Positions 51,654-60,111 of a stretch of 64,000 nt of DNA are shown one piece after another. Below the pieces are notes generated by a model. The model had not been told where the DNA came from, ran no database searches, and saw only the letters and a program-made list of their open reading frames with translations. A program made the position numbers and the translations under genes. Each line of letters begins with the position of its first letter. The first letter of the stretch is position 1. Source of the DNA: Burkholderia cepacia (GTDB taxonomy: Bacteria; Pseudomonadota; Gammaproteobacteria; Burkholderiales; Burkholderiaceae); NCBI RefSeq assembly GCF_001718835.1, contig NZ_CP013443.1, positions 3,596,001-3,660,000 of the forward strand. The letters are read 5' to 3'.

Positions 51654-54600
51654 CTATCGGTCCAGCCATGCGAGCCATCCGCCGCAAGACATGACATCGA
51701 GTTCATCGACCTCGCCCGTCAACCGCCTCAACGGATCGATCGTGCCGCTTTTGCATGACGCGCCGTCGACGTCCGCCTTCGGCCGCGTCAGCGAAACGGC
51801 ACGGCCGGTCGGATTCGCGACGCTCAACGGATTCGACACATAGCGATACGGACTCACGCCCGCGGGTGCGGAACGGTCCGGACTGAGATAACGGCCCGTG
51901 TCGGGGTCATAGTAGCGGCGGCCATTCAGGTGAAGCCCGGTCTCGTCGTCCAGGTACTGCCCCGCGAACCGCAACGGCTGCCGTACCTGCGTCGCCAACT
52001 GGGTCCACGGCATCACGTGCCCCCACACCTTGTAGCGCCCGCTCCAGACGAGCTTGCCCGACTCGTCGGTCAACGCGACCGCCGTGCCGGCAAGATCGGT
52101 CTGGAAGTGATACACATGCATCGCGTGAAACGTGCCGTCTTCCTTGCGTTGCTGATCGATGCACGCGAGCGGCGCGTAACCGACGACACCGTCCCGTGCC
52201 GGCTGGTACAGATAAGTCCGGACGCTCGCGTTCGTCGCTTCCTGCGCGAGACGCTCGCCTTGCCAGACGAATCGCGTAACCTCGGCGTTACCATCCGGCC
52301 ACCGTGCCCCTCCCGTTTGCGGCTGCCCGACCGATTTACCGACACGGCGTCCCAGCGCATCGTAGCGGTAACGCACCACGCAACGCCGCCCCTGCACGCT
52401 CATCAGCCGGCCGTCTGCGTCCCACGTGAACGTCTGTTCGTCGGCCGCGCTGCGCTTGGCAACGACCTGCCCCCATGCGTCGTATTCGTAGCGATATCCT
52501 CGATATTCGCGCAGCCGATGGTCGGGATAGGTGGCGAGCTGCCATCCGACCTGCGGCGTATCGAGCAGGTTGCCTGCGGCATCCCACGTGAAGTACTCGA
52601 TGCCGAGTTCGTCCGATACGGCCCTCAGCAGGCAGCCGCGACGATCGTAATCGTAATGGGTGCGGCCGCCATAGCGATCGTCGACCTGCACGAGATTGTC
52701 GGCCGGGCTGTAGCGAAACTCCCGCCAGAATTCAACTTCGCCTGGCAGCATCTCATTGTCGGGCGTCCGGATCACCGTCATTGAAAACCAGCGCTCGAGC
52801 CAGGCGCCCGCATAAACGGAACGCAGGTAAAGTTCCCCCTGGGAGCGCAACAGTTGACGCGTCGTCGCATCGTAACTGAACGCGGCGACGCCGCGAATCT
52901 CGTCGCCGCTGCTCAGCCCCGTGAGCACGACTGCGCCGGCATCGTCACGCTCCGTCTTCACGACGTGCCCGTCCGGCAGCGTCACGGCGACGAGCCGCCC
53001 TGCCGCATCGTACGCGTAGTGCAGGGCACCGTGCATGCCGTGCTCCGCCGTCAAATGCCCGGCTGAATCGTATTCGAAGCGGAGTGTGTCGGGCTCCACG
53101 CCGATCGCCGCCCCTGCTTCCGTCGGCAGGCAGTTGATCATCCCCAGCAGACCGTCTCGCACATACGTGTAGCGATAGCGCACATGCTCGGTGTCGCGGC
53201 CGACGATGCGTCCAAGCGCATCGCTGGCGAAGGTTTCAATGCGCGTCTGCTCGCCCGACGTCGACGTGATCTGCGCCAAATCACCCGATGCTGCATAGCT
53301 GAACGACCGCGTCACACCGTCCGCATCGACGATCGACGTCAACCGCGCGAGCGGGTCCCAGGTCAGGCGTTGAATCCCGCCGTTGCCGGCGACGGTGCGA
53401 ATCCTCCGGCCGTGTGCATCGAATTCGTGCACGGTGGCGTTCCCTTCCTCGTCCACCGCGCGCACCACGCATCCGTACTGGTCGCGATGCCAGTGCCGCG
53501 CCTGCCCGTCGCAGCCGATCGACGTGGTCAACTGGCCCGCGGCGTTCCAGATTCGCCGCTCCTGCCTGCCGTCCGGCAGGGTGATGATCAACGGCTGCCC
53601 GAGCAAGTCCGGCTCGATACGCGTCACGGCCCCGAGTGGATCGGTGATTTCCACGACGTGCCCGTTGGAATCACGACGACATGTCACCGTGCGACCGGCG
53701 GCATCGGTCCGTTTCGACACAAGCCCGCGCCCGTCGCATTCAAGCGTGACGGCGCCACGCTGCTCGTGCGTGTCGGTCCGGACCTGTACGCCATCCTGTT
53801 CCGCATACGTAATCTGCGTGATGCCGTCGGACGGCGACTGGAACTGGGTCGGCCGCAACTCATCGTCCCGACGCCACAGCCACGACCGGCCGTCTTTCAG
53901 GCGAATGCTCATCGGCTCACGTGTCGCGAACGCGTAGGTCGTCGATCGCTCGCCGCCCAACGGCGCCTCCTCGCGGGTCGGCCGCCCCAGTTCGTCGTTG
54001 ACGGCACGCACCCGACACTCACCCGGCAACGTCAGCTCGGTCGGCCATCCCGCACCGTCGTACTGGAACGCATACCGCCGTCCGTCGAAATCGACGCATG
54101 CGAGCACATTGCCGCGCGCATCGTACTGCCAGTGTGCCGTATGACCGAACACGTCGGTCGCCTGCGCGCTTCGTTCGGACAGTTCGTACGTGCAGCGCTC
54201 GCGCGCTCCGCGGCATGTCGTGCGTTCGATCACGCGCGACGTCCCGCCGATCGTCTGCCACGTGTAGCGCACGGTCTGCCGAAGCGGCCCGGTCTCCTCG
54301 ACCATGCGACCGTTCTCGTCGTACGCAAAGCCTCGCACCAGGTCGCCGAGCCGGTTGCGCACCTCAGCGAGCCGGCCGCGCTCGTCATAGGCGTAGCGAA
54401 CGAGAAAGCCCGTCGGTCCACCATCAACGCATTCGATGCCGGTCAAGCGCGCCCCGTCGCGATCGTAGTGCATCCGCAATTCATGGCCGCACGTTCCCCT
54501 CATGCGCAGCAGACGACCCGCGTCGTCCCAGATGCAGCCGACCCGGCGGCGGCCCAGATCCTCGACATACTTGACGCGTGCGACGCCATCTTCGTCGAAT

Positions 54601-55106
54601 TCCCCGAACACGCTGTAATGCGGAACGAGATCGGCGACCACGATCCGGTCGTCCGCCAACCGGGCCACGTGAAGCTGCTCCGACGACACGATGCACTGGC
54701 TGCCGCGTTCAGGCATCGGCAGCGACACGATCCGGCCCTGCCCGTCGACGTAATCGAGCCGGCCGTCGTCCCGGCGCAGCAACGTCGCCTCCCAGCTGGT
54801 CCGCCAACCGATCCCGAGTATGCCCTCGACAGACAGCGCACTCGAATAAAACCTCGCCCAGCCGATCGGCAAGCGGCCGGGCAACATGAAATCCACCTCG
54901 TTTCGTGGCAGGCAGACCTTGCTGCCCGAGACCATGTCGACCGACTCGCACAGTAGGCCCGACAACGCCCGCACGACTCCGTAGCGGCCGGCCAGATCGC
55001 CCGGCTGCTCCCAATGACGATCGATGCGAGGCGGGGCATCGAGCGATTCCAGTACCGTGCCCTGCAACCCGGCAAGCACGCCGCCCAATCCTCCAATTCC
55101 ACTCAT
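51654..55106 (-). CDS. RHS repeat protein of the T6SS cluster, short C-terminal tip
   Basis: The 1150-residue protein has a DUF6531-like N-terminus (SKVCLPRNEVDFMLPGRLPI and GWARFYSSALSVEGILGIGW). It is followed by many YD/RHS repeats (for example YDERGRLAEVRNRLGDLVRG, YDAAGRLVAVTLPDGHVVK) and the RHS-core closing motif LRFAGQYLDDETGLHLNGRR with YYDPDTGRYLSPDRSAPAG. After YVSNPLSVANPTG only about 47 residues remain (ending MSCGGWLAWLDR), with no recognisable toxin domain. It starts 12 bases after the PAAR gene, so PAAR and Rhs are probably made together for loading on VgrG. No immunity gene lies downstream. Confidence 0.9.
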   Translation of the reverse strand: MSGIGGLGGVLAGLQGTVLESLDAPPRIDRHWEQPGDLAGRYGVVRALSGLLCESVDMVSGSKVCLPRNEVDFMLPGRLPIGWARFYSSALSVEGILGIGWRTSWEATLLRRDDGRLDYVDGQGRIVSLPMPERGSQCIVSSEQLHVARLADDRIVVADLVPHYSVFGEFDEDGVARVKYVEDLGRRRVGCIWDDAGRLLRMRGTCGHELRMHYDRDGARLTGIECVDGGPTGFLVRYAYDERGRLAEVRNRLGDLVRGFAYDENGRMVEETGPLRQTVRYTWQTIGGTSRVIERTTCRGARERCTYELSERSAQATDVFGHTAHWQYDARGNVLACVDFDGRRYAFQYDGAGWPTELTLPGECRVRAVNDELGRPTREEAPLGGERSTTYAFATREPMSIRLKDGRSWLWRRDDELRPTQFQSPSDGITQITYAEQDGVQVRTDTHEQRGAVTLECDGRGLVSKRTDAAGRTVTCRRDSNGHVVEITDPLGAVTRIEPDLLGQPLIITLPDGRQERRIWNAAGQLTTSIGCDGQARHWHRDQYGCVVRAVDEEGNATVHEFDAHGRRIRTVAGNGGIQRLTWDPLARLTSIVDADGVTRSFSYAASGDLAQITSTSGEQTRIETFASDALGRIVGRDTEHVRYRYTYVRDGLLGMINCLPTEAGAAIGVEPDTLRFEYDSAGHLTAEHGMHGALHYAYDAAGRLVAVTLPDGHVVKTERDDAGAVVLTGLSSGDEIRGVAAFSYDATTRQLLRSQGELYLRSVYAGAWLERWFSMTVIRTPDNEMLPGEVEFWREFRYSPADNLVQVDDRYGGRTHYDYDRRGCLLRAVSDELGIEYFTWDAAGNLLDTPQVGWQLATYPDHRLREYRGYRYEYDAWGQVVAKRSAADEQTFTWDADGRLMSVQGRRCVVRYRYDALGRRVGKSVGQPQTGGARWPDGNAEVTRFVWQGERLAQEATNASVRTYLYQPARDGVVGYAPLACIDQQRKEDGTFHAMHVYHFQTDLAGTAVALTDESGKLVWSGRYKVWGHVMPWTQLATQVRQPLRFAGQYLDDETGLHLNGRRYYDPDTGRYLSPDRSAPAGVSPYRYVSNPLSVANPTGRAVSLTRPKADVDGASCKSGTIDPLRRLTGEVDELDVMSCGGWLAWLDR

Positions 55107-55117
55107 TCCAACTCCCG

Positions 55118-55384
55118 TTACCCGCCGATGAACACGTCGCCCGATCCCGACGCGATCGGGGCGCCGCAGGACGTGCAGCATGCGACGAAAGCCGCCGCCG
55201 ATCCGTTGATGAATACGGATCCCGAACCGACGACGACCGCTTGGGCCGAACAGTGAACGCCGCATACCGCGACGCAGCCGACATAGACGGCCGATATGCC
55301 GTTGGTGAAGACGTCACCCGAACCGGTCACGATCGCTCCGCCATGGCCTATCGCGTCACCGACTCTGGCTGCCGGATTGCTCAT
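55118..55384 (-). CDS. PAAR-repeat spike-tip protein
   Basis: The 88-residue protein MSNPAARVGDAIGHGGAIVT has the PAAR pattern with glycine-spaced beta repeats (SGDVFTNGISAVYVGCVAVC, GSGSVFINGSAAAFV) and histidine and cysteines that can bind the zinc ion at the tip (GVHCSAQAVVVG, CCTSCGAPIASGSGDVFIGG). It sharpens the VgrG spike and may connect the downstream Rhs protein to it. It lies 87 bases after vgrG and 12 before rhs. Confidence 0.93.
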   Translation of the reverse strand: MSNPAARVGDAIGHGGAIVTGSGDVFTNGISAVYVGCVAVCGVHCSAQAVVVGSGSVFINGSAAAFVACCTSCGAPIASGSGDVFIGG

Positions 55385-55471
55385 GGTGAATTTTCTCCCA
55401 GTAAAACCAATAACCCTGTTGCCGCCGCGCCCGTAAGGGGCGCGGCGGCACACGACTCAGGACCACCGAAT

Positions 55472-58400
55472 CTAAAATTCCGACGGCTCCGGCGACTCGC
55501 TCGGCGGCGGCGGTTCGCTTGGCGGCGGCGGTTCGCTTGGCGGCGGTGCTTCGCTCGGCGGCGGCGCTTCGCTCGGCGGTGGCGCTTCGCTTGGCGGCGG
55601 CGCTTCGCTCGGCGGCGGCGCTTCGCTCGGCGGCGGCGCTTCGCTCGGCGGCGGTGCTTCGCTCGGCGGCGGTGCTTCGCTCGGCGGCGGCGCTTCGCTC
55701 GGCGGCGGCGCTTCGCTTGGCGGCGGCGCTTCGCTTGGCGGCGGCGCTTCGCTTGGCGGCGGCGCTTCGCTTGGCGGCGGCGCTTCGCTTGGCGGCGGCG
55801 CTTCGCTCGGCGGTGGCGCTTCGCTCGGCGGTGGCGCTTCGCTCGGCGGCGGCGCTTCGCTTGGCGGCGGCGCTTCGCTCGGCGGCGGTGCTTCGCTTGG
55901 CGGCGGCGCTTCGCTTGGCGGCGGTGCTTCGCTTGGCGGCGGCGTTTCGCTCGGCGGCGGTGCTTCGCTCGGCGGCGGCGCTTCGCTCGGCGGCGGTGCT
56001 TCGCTTGGCGGCGGTGCTTCGCTTGGCGGCGGTGCTTCGCTCGGCGGCGGCGCTTCGCTCGGCGGCGGCGTTTCGCTCGGCGGCGGTGCTTCGCTCGGCG
56101 GCGGCGCTTCGCTCGGCGGCGGCGCTTCGCTCGGCGGCGGCGCTTCGCTCGGCGGCGGTGCTTCGCTCGGCGGCGGCGCTTCGCTCGGCGGCGGCGGTTC
56201 GCTCGGCGGCGGCGTTTCGCTCGGCGGCGGCGCTTCGCTTGGCGGCGGCGTTTCGCTCGGCGGCGGCGCTTCGCTTGGCGGCGGCGTTTCGCTCGGCGGC
56301 GGTGCTTCACTTGGCGGCGGCGCTTCGCTCGGCGGCGGCGCTTCGCTTGGCGGCGGCGCTTCGCTTGGCGGCGGCGCTTCGCTCGGCGGCGGCGCTTCGC
56401 TCGGCGGCGGCGTTTCGCTCGGCGGCGGTGCTTCGCTCGGCGGTGGTGCTTCGCTCAACGGCGGCGGTTCGCTCAACGGCGGCGGTTCAACCGACGGCGG
56501 CGGCGGCTGAACGGTCGGCGGCGGCGGCGGCGGCGGCAAAATCGGCTTGGTGACCCTCAGGAAGAAAGACGGCAACGGAATCGGCGGAATTGCACCACCA
56601 CCGCCACCGCCACCCGCACCTGCACCATCACCGCATCCGGGATTCAACTGCAGCGGCGAACCCTGAACCACGACCTCGTCACTGCCGACGATCCGGATCT
56701 TCGTACCGACCAGCTTGATCGTGCCGTCGGCCGTCATATTGATGGCCGATGCACCGCACACGATGGAGAGCGCGCCACCGACGTTCAACGCATACGCGCC
56801 GCCAACCGACGTCGACATCGCACCACCCACCGCGATCGCATATGCGCCGCCGACGTTCAGCGCGCACGCGCCACCGATCATCGTCGACTCGGCGCCGCCT
56901 ACCGCGTAGCTGGCGGCTCCGCCCACGATGCTGCTGAACATGCCGCCCACCGCGCGGGTGTGCGTCAGCCCCACGCCGATCGAGAAATTCACGCCGACGG
57001 TATGCGACTCGTTGTTCTTCGTCAGGCGGTTCATGTCCCGCTCCGCCTGCATGTGGAATTCCTCGGCGCCCAGCTTGTCCTCGAAGCGAATGCCGCTGTA
57101 GTTTTCCCGACCACCCGTGATCGTCTTGCTCTTGAAGCCGCTCTTCGTCGCCTCCTTGGGCAGATCCCACGGCGGCGGCGTCATGGTGTTGTACAGGCTG
57201 CCGAGAATCAGCGGGCGATCGGGGTCGCCGTTCATGAAGCCGACGATCACTTCCTGCCCGATCCGCGGGATGTAGATGCCGCCGAAATTCACGCCGGCCC
57301 ACGCCTGGCTGACGCGCACCCAGCACGAATCCGTCGCATCGTTGCGCGCGTACCGGTCCCACAGGAAGCGCACCTTCACGCGGCCGAACTCGTCGGTCCA
57401 CACTTCGTGCCCGGGCGGGCCGACGACGATCGCCGACTGCGGGCCGCTCGTGGTCGGCTTCGGTGTCTCGCGCGGCATCCGGAACACTTCGCTCGTCGGC
57501 TGCACGATCAGCTCGTTATTGCACTCGTACCGATAACCGCTGCCGGATTCGTCGGCGATTTCGGTCAGCATCAACGCCGCTTCGATGATCAGGTACTCGC
57601 GATTGGCTTCCTCGTGCTTGTGTTTCGTCAGTGTGAAAGTCTGGCCGCACGCGACACCGCGCACATTGCCCTTGCCGAACGCACGCGTGCCGGGCGCGCG
57701 GCGCTCTTCCATCCGGACCCGGCTGATGAGGTCGCCATGCTTGCTGTCCGTGTAGTCGCCCGGCCACTCGAAAAGCTCGCCCTCACCCCAGTTCGTCTCG
57801 CGCGGCTGGTGATTCGACGTGACGAGCAACGCCCTGGGCCGCGTGAAATCGAAGTCGTCGACCACCACGCGCCCCGGCCGCAGCGATTCGTCCGTCGAGA
57901 AATAATTCAGATACTCGATGTCGATCTTGCCGCCTTCCGGGTGATGCCGGATTTCGTGATACGCGGCGCTGGGCGAGCGGCGATGCGCGCCGATGTGATC
58001 GCACAGCACGAGCCGGTGCTTGCCGTCGGAGTGCTCGAAGAACCAGTAGATCCCCCACTCCTCCATCAGACGCTGGATGAAATCGAAATCCGTCTCGCCG
58101 TACTGCACCTGAAACGCCCGCGGCTCGTTGCGCGTGCTCTCGCCTTGCACCGTGTACTTGTCGACGTCCAGCCGCTTGTCGACAGGGTACGGATAATCGC
58201 TCAGCACGGTATCGATGATCTCGACCACCGTCTTGTCCTGAAAGATCTTGTAGTCGCTCGTCAGCGTTGCAAGCCAGAGCCACGGCCGCAACACGATCCG
58301 GTAAACGTTGTAGCGCCCCTCGGTACGCAGGAACCCGGCTTTCACGACGAGACCGCTGATTTCCCGCCCACCGGCGCCGACGCCGCCCTCTGCTCCCGTA

Positions 58401-58666
58401 CCGATGCCATCCAGCTGCACGCTGACGGTCATCTCCGTTCCGATCATCGCCTTCAGATCGAGATTCGCGCTGGTCGACAGCGGAACGTGAAAATCATCCG
58501 GCGTGCGCAACAGCAGCTCGTACGTATAGAGCTTCCCAAGGTGTTCGTCACCGCGAAGCGACAGGAACCGGAGCGCTGGCTGGCCGAGCAGCTGCGGCAT
58601 CGCATCGCTGCGGATCGCCACCGTGCGCTCCTGATTGATCCGTCCTTCCGAAGAGTTCATTGACAT
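55472..58666 (-). CDS. vgrG: VgrG spike protein with very long Ser-Glu-Ala-Pro-Pro-Pro repeat tail
   Basis: The 1064-residue T6SS spike trimer subunit carries the gp27/gp5-type head (LRFLSLRGDEHLGKLYTYEL; TDFDFIQRLMEEWGIYWFFE; LRPGRVVVDDFDFTRPRALL). The gp5 beta-prism region contains GRVKVRFLWDRYARNDATDS, GGIYIPRIGQEVIVGFMNGD and PDRPLILGSLYNT. A DUF2345-like region of Gly/Val/Ala repeats follows (GGAYAIAVGGAMSTSVGGAY). From about residue 720 to the end the chain is nearly all SEAPPP hexapeptide, with SET and SEP variants, ending SESPEPSEF. There is no enzymatic C-terminal domain. AAAGGACCGC precedes the ATG at 58666. The gene lies in the tssM-tagF-vgrG-PAAR-rhs minus-strand run. Confidence 0.93.
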   Translation of the reverse strand: MSMNSSEGRINQERTVAIRSDAMPQLLGQPALRFLSLRGDEHLGKLYTYELLLRTPDDFHVPLSTSANLDLKAMIGTEMTVSVQLDGIGTGAEGGVGAGGREISGLVVKAGFLRTEGRYNVYRIVLRPWLWLATLTSDYKIFQDKTVVEIIDTVLSDYPYPVDKRLDVDKYTVQGESTRNEPRAFQVQYGETDFDFIQRLMEEWGIYWFFEHSDGKHRLVLCDHIGAHRRSPSAAYHEIRHHPEGGKIDIEYLNYFSTDESLRPGRVVVDDFDFTRPRALLVTSNHQPRETNWGEGELFEWPGDYTDSKHGDLISRVRMEERRAPGTRAFGKGNVRGVACGQTFTLTKHKHEEANREYLIIEAALMLTEIADESGSGYRYECNNELIVQPTSEVFRMPRETPKPTTSGPQSAIVVGPPGHEVWTDEFGRVKVRFLWDRYARNDATDSCWVRVSQAWAGVNFGGIYIPRIGQEVIVGFMNGDPDRPLILGSLYNTMTPPPWDLPKEATKSGFKSKTITGGRENYSGIRFEDKLGAEEFHMQAERDMNRLTKNNESHTVGVNFSIGVGLTHTRAVGGMFSSIVGGAASYAVGGAESTMIGGACALNVGGAYAIAVGGAMSTSVGGAYALNVGGALSIVCGASAINMTADGTIKLVGTKIRIVGSDEVVVQGSPLQLNPGCGDGAGAGGGGGGGAIPPIPLPSFFLRVTKPILPPPPPPPTVQPPPPSVEPPPLSEPPPLSEAPPPSEAPPPSETPPPSEAPPPSEAPPPSEAPPPSEAPPPSEAPPPSEAPPPSETPPPSEAPPPSETPPPSEAPPPSETPPPSEPPPPSEAPPPSEAPPPSEAPPPSEAPPPSEAPPPSEAPPPSETPPPSEAPPPSEAPPPSEAPPPSEAPPPSEAPPPSEAPPPSETPPPSEAPPPSEAPPPSEAPPPSEAPPPSEAPPPSEAPPPSEAPPPSEAPPPSEAPPPSEAPPPSEAPPPSEAPPPSEAPPPSEAPPPSEAPPPSEAPPPSEAPPPSEAPPPSEAPPPSEAPPPSEAPPPSEAPPPSEPPPPSEPPPPSESPEPSEF
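55492..56510. repeat. 18-bp tandem repeat array in vgrG (about 55 copies)
   Basis: On the plus strand the unit is GCTTCGCTCGGCGGCGGC with a few alternative bases (CTC or CTT, GGCGGC or GGCGGT). Copies run without interruption for about 1 kb and encode the SEAPPP hexapeptide on the minus strand. The near-identity of copies and the in-frame 18-base unit suggest copy-number change by slippage or recombination. Frames on the opposite strand also stay open because of the period. Confidence 0.95.
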
Positions 58667-58766
58667 GCGGTCCTTTCGCTCCTACTCACCCCAAACAAAC
58701 AAGCGCGCCCCCGCGCTTCGCCCTCAACGTCGACGTTCGGCGTCGTCGTGACGCCCCCGACCGGGA

Positions 58767-59330
58767 TCATGTGCCGGCCGCGCGCGCCGGATACCGTACG
58801 CGCACCGTCGCGCGCTTGAGCAGCACGTCGATCAGCAAGTCGGCGCCGATACTCGTCGCTGCATCGCGCAGATAGCTCGCGGCCAGCTCGAGATCGCTCG
58901 CCTCGCGCGCATCGATGACCTTCCGCCCGAATGCAACGACACGCCGCATGCCGTAGACGGCGCGAGCATCCGGAACCGGCGGCGCCCCGTCCACCGGATC
59001 GATGCCGACGACCCATCCGACCGGCGTGGCGTGCACGCCCAGCCACTCGCCCAGCATGCTCGCGATCGTCGCCAGATTGCCGCTGCCGCACAGCGCCGCC
59101 ACCTTCGCGTCGTCCACGCCCCGCAGCTGCCATGCGGCCAGCCACAACGCGCGCTCGAGCTTCCTGATGTGCGGCATTCGGCGAAAAGCGACCAGCTCGC
59201 GGTATTCGCGATGCCGGCTGCGCAAGGTCGTGCAATTCGAAGCAATCGCCCGTTCGAGTGCCCGCGTGCACATTTCGTGCTCGCTCGGCAGCTTGTCGAA
59301 CGTGTACGTATCAGCGTCCCGTATGTTCAT
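58767..59330 (-). CDS. T6SS-cluster protein of unknown function (187 aa)
   Basis: The reading begins MNIRDADTYTFDKLPSEHEM and continues CTRALERAIASNCTTLRSRH and REYRELVAFRRMPHIRKLER, with a helical, soluble composition and GC-rich third positions. The C-terminal half reads DLELAASYLRDAATSIGADL then LIDVLLKRATVRVRY. I do not recognise a family. It starts inside the end of tagF (20-base overlap) and precedes vgrG by 100 bases, so it belongs to the tssM-tagF-vgrG operon and may be an adaptor or assembly factor for this VgrG. Confidence 0.75.
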   Translation of the reverse strand: MNIRDADTYTFDKLPSEHEMCTRALERAIASNCTTLRSRHREYRELVAFRRMPHIRKLERALWLAAWQLRGVDDAKVAALCGSGNLATIASMLGEWLGVHATPVGWVVGIDPVDGAPPVPDARAVYGMRRVVAFGRKVIDAREASDLELAASYLRDAATSIGADLLIDVLLKRATVRVRYPARAAGT

Positions 59331-60111
59331 GCATCTGCCCCTGCTCGAAATCGACGGTACGGCGGCGCCCGTCCGCATCCGATTTCAGTTCGTCGACATC
59401 GAAACCCGCGCCCGCTTCGCATCCCGGCGCGCCGGCGATCCGCAAGCAATCGACGTAGCCGCCGCGGTCGTCCTGCTGCCAGAACCATCCGCCGTCGCCA
59501 CGCGCCGCGCATTGGGGCCATTCCGCCCATGGCGCGACGGGCACGCCGGTCAGCACCAGCGCCGGATCGGCGCCGCGCTCCGCCGGCAACGCGTCTTCGG
59601 TCGCCGGCAGCGCGGCCGCCTTCCGGCCGCGGCCGCTCAGGAGACGCCACGCGAACGCGTGATCTGCGCTCCATATCTCGTCCAGTTGCGCATGCAACGA
59701 CACGACGGACGTATCCGCACCCGTTTGCCGCGCACGCGGCGGCACGTGCATCGCCAGCAGTCGAGCCATCCGGAACAGCACGCCGCGAGGCTCGCTCAGC
59801 CGGCGCCCCAGCCAGCGACGCGGCACGGTGCAGCAGACGATGCACGGATGCCGCCGTCCAGCCCGATCGCACGAACCGGCCATGACGCCGACGACGTGGC
59901 GCCCGTCGCCGAACGGCGAGCATGCGGGCGCAAGCACGAAGCTCCACGGCAACGCATGCGACTCGCGTTCGCCGGACAGCCGCGCGAGCAGATCGGGATG
60001 GCGCTCGAGCCAGTGCTGCCATTGAAGGACCTGCGTGACGGTCGTCCGGTGGCGAATCTGCTCGCCACACGCGGGGAGCCGTCCCCATAGCGCAGGCAGG
60101 CCAGGCGTCAC
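59311..60111 (-). CDS. tagF: T6SS-associated protein TagF (ImpM family)
   Basis: The roughly 266-residue protein TPGLPALWGRLPACGEQIRH has the LxGRLPxxGE motif of TagF, a repressor of T6SS assembly in Pseudomonas. Later WLERHPDLLARLSGERESHA and PLSFVLAP-like WSFVLAPACSPFGDGRHVVG match the family core. The start is GTG at 60111, which overlaps the tssM TGA (GTGA) and has GGGAGG 7 bases upstream. A longer in-frame reading from 60291 would lie inside tssM. A second region, ALVLTGVPVAPWAEWPQCAA, lies near the C-terminus. Confidence 0.8.
   Translation of the reverse strand: MTPGLPALWGRLPACGEQIRHRTTVTQVLQWQHWLERHPDLLARLSGERESHALPWSFVLAPACSPFGDGRHVVGVMAGSCDRAGRRHPCIVCCTVPRRWLGRRLSEPRGVLFRMARLLAMHVPPRARQTGADTSVVSLHAQLDEIWSADHAFAWRLLSGRGRKAAALPATEDALPAERGADPALVLTGVPVAPWAEWPQCAARGDGGWFWQQDDRGGYVDCLRIAGAPGCEAGAGFDVDELKSDADGRRRTVDFEQGQMHEHTGR

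Noticed and set aside
55405..56553. Long plus- and minus-strand open frames over the vgrG repeat array, giving Arg/Phe-rich or Leu/Ala-rich repeat proteins
   Set aside because: They exist only because an 18-bp repeat without stop codons keeps several frames open; the flanking VgrG frame is the one with conserved domains.
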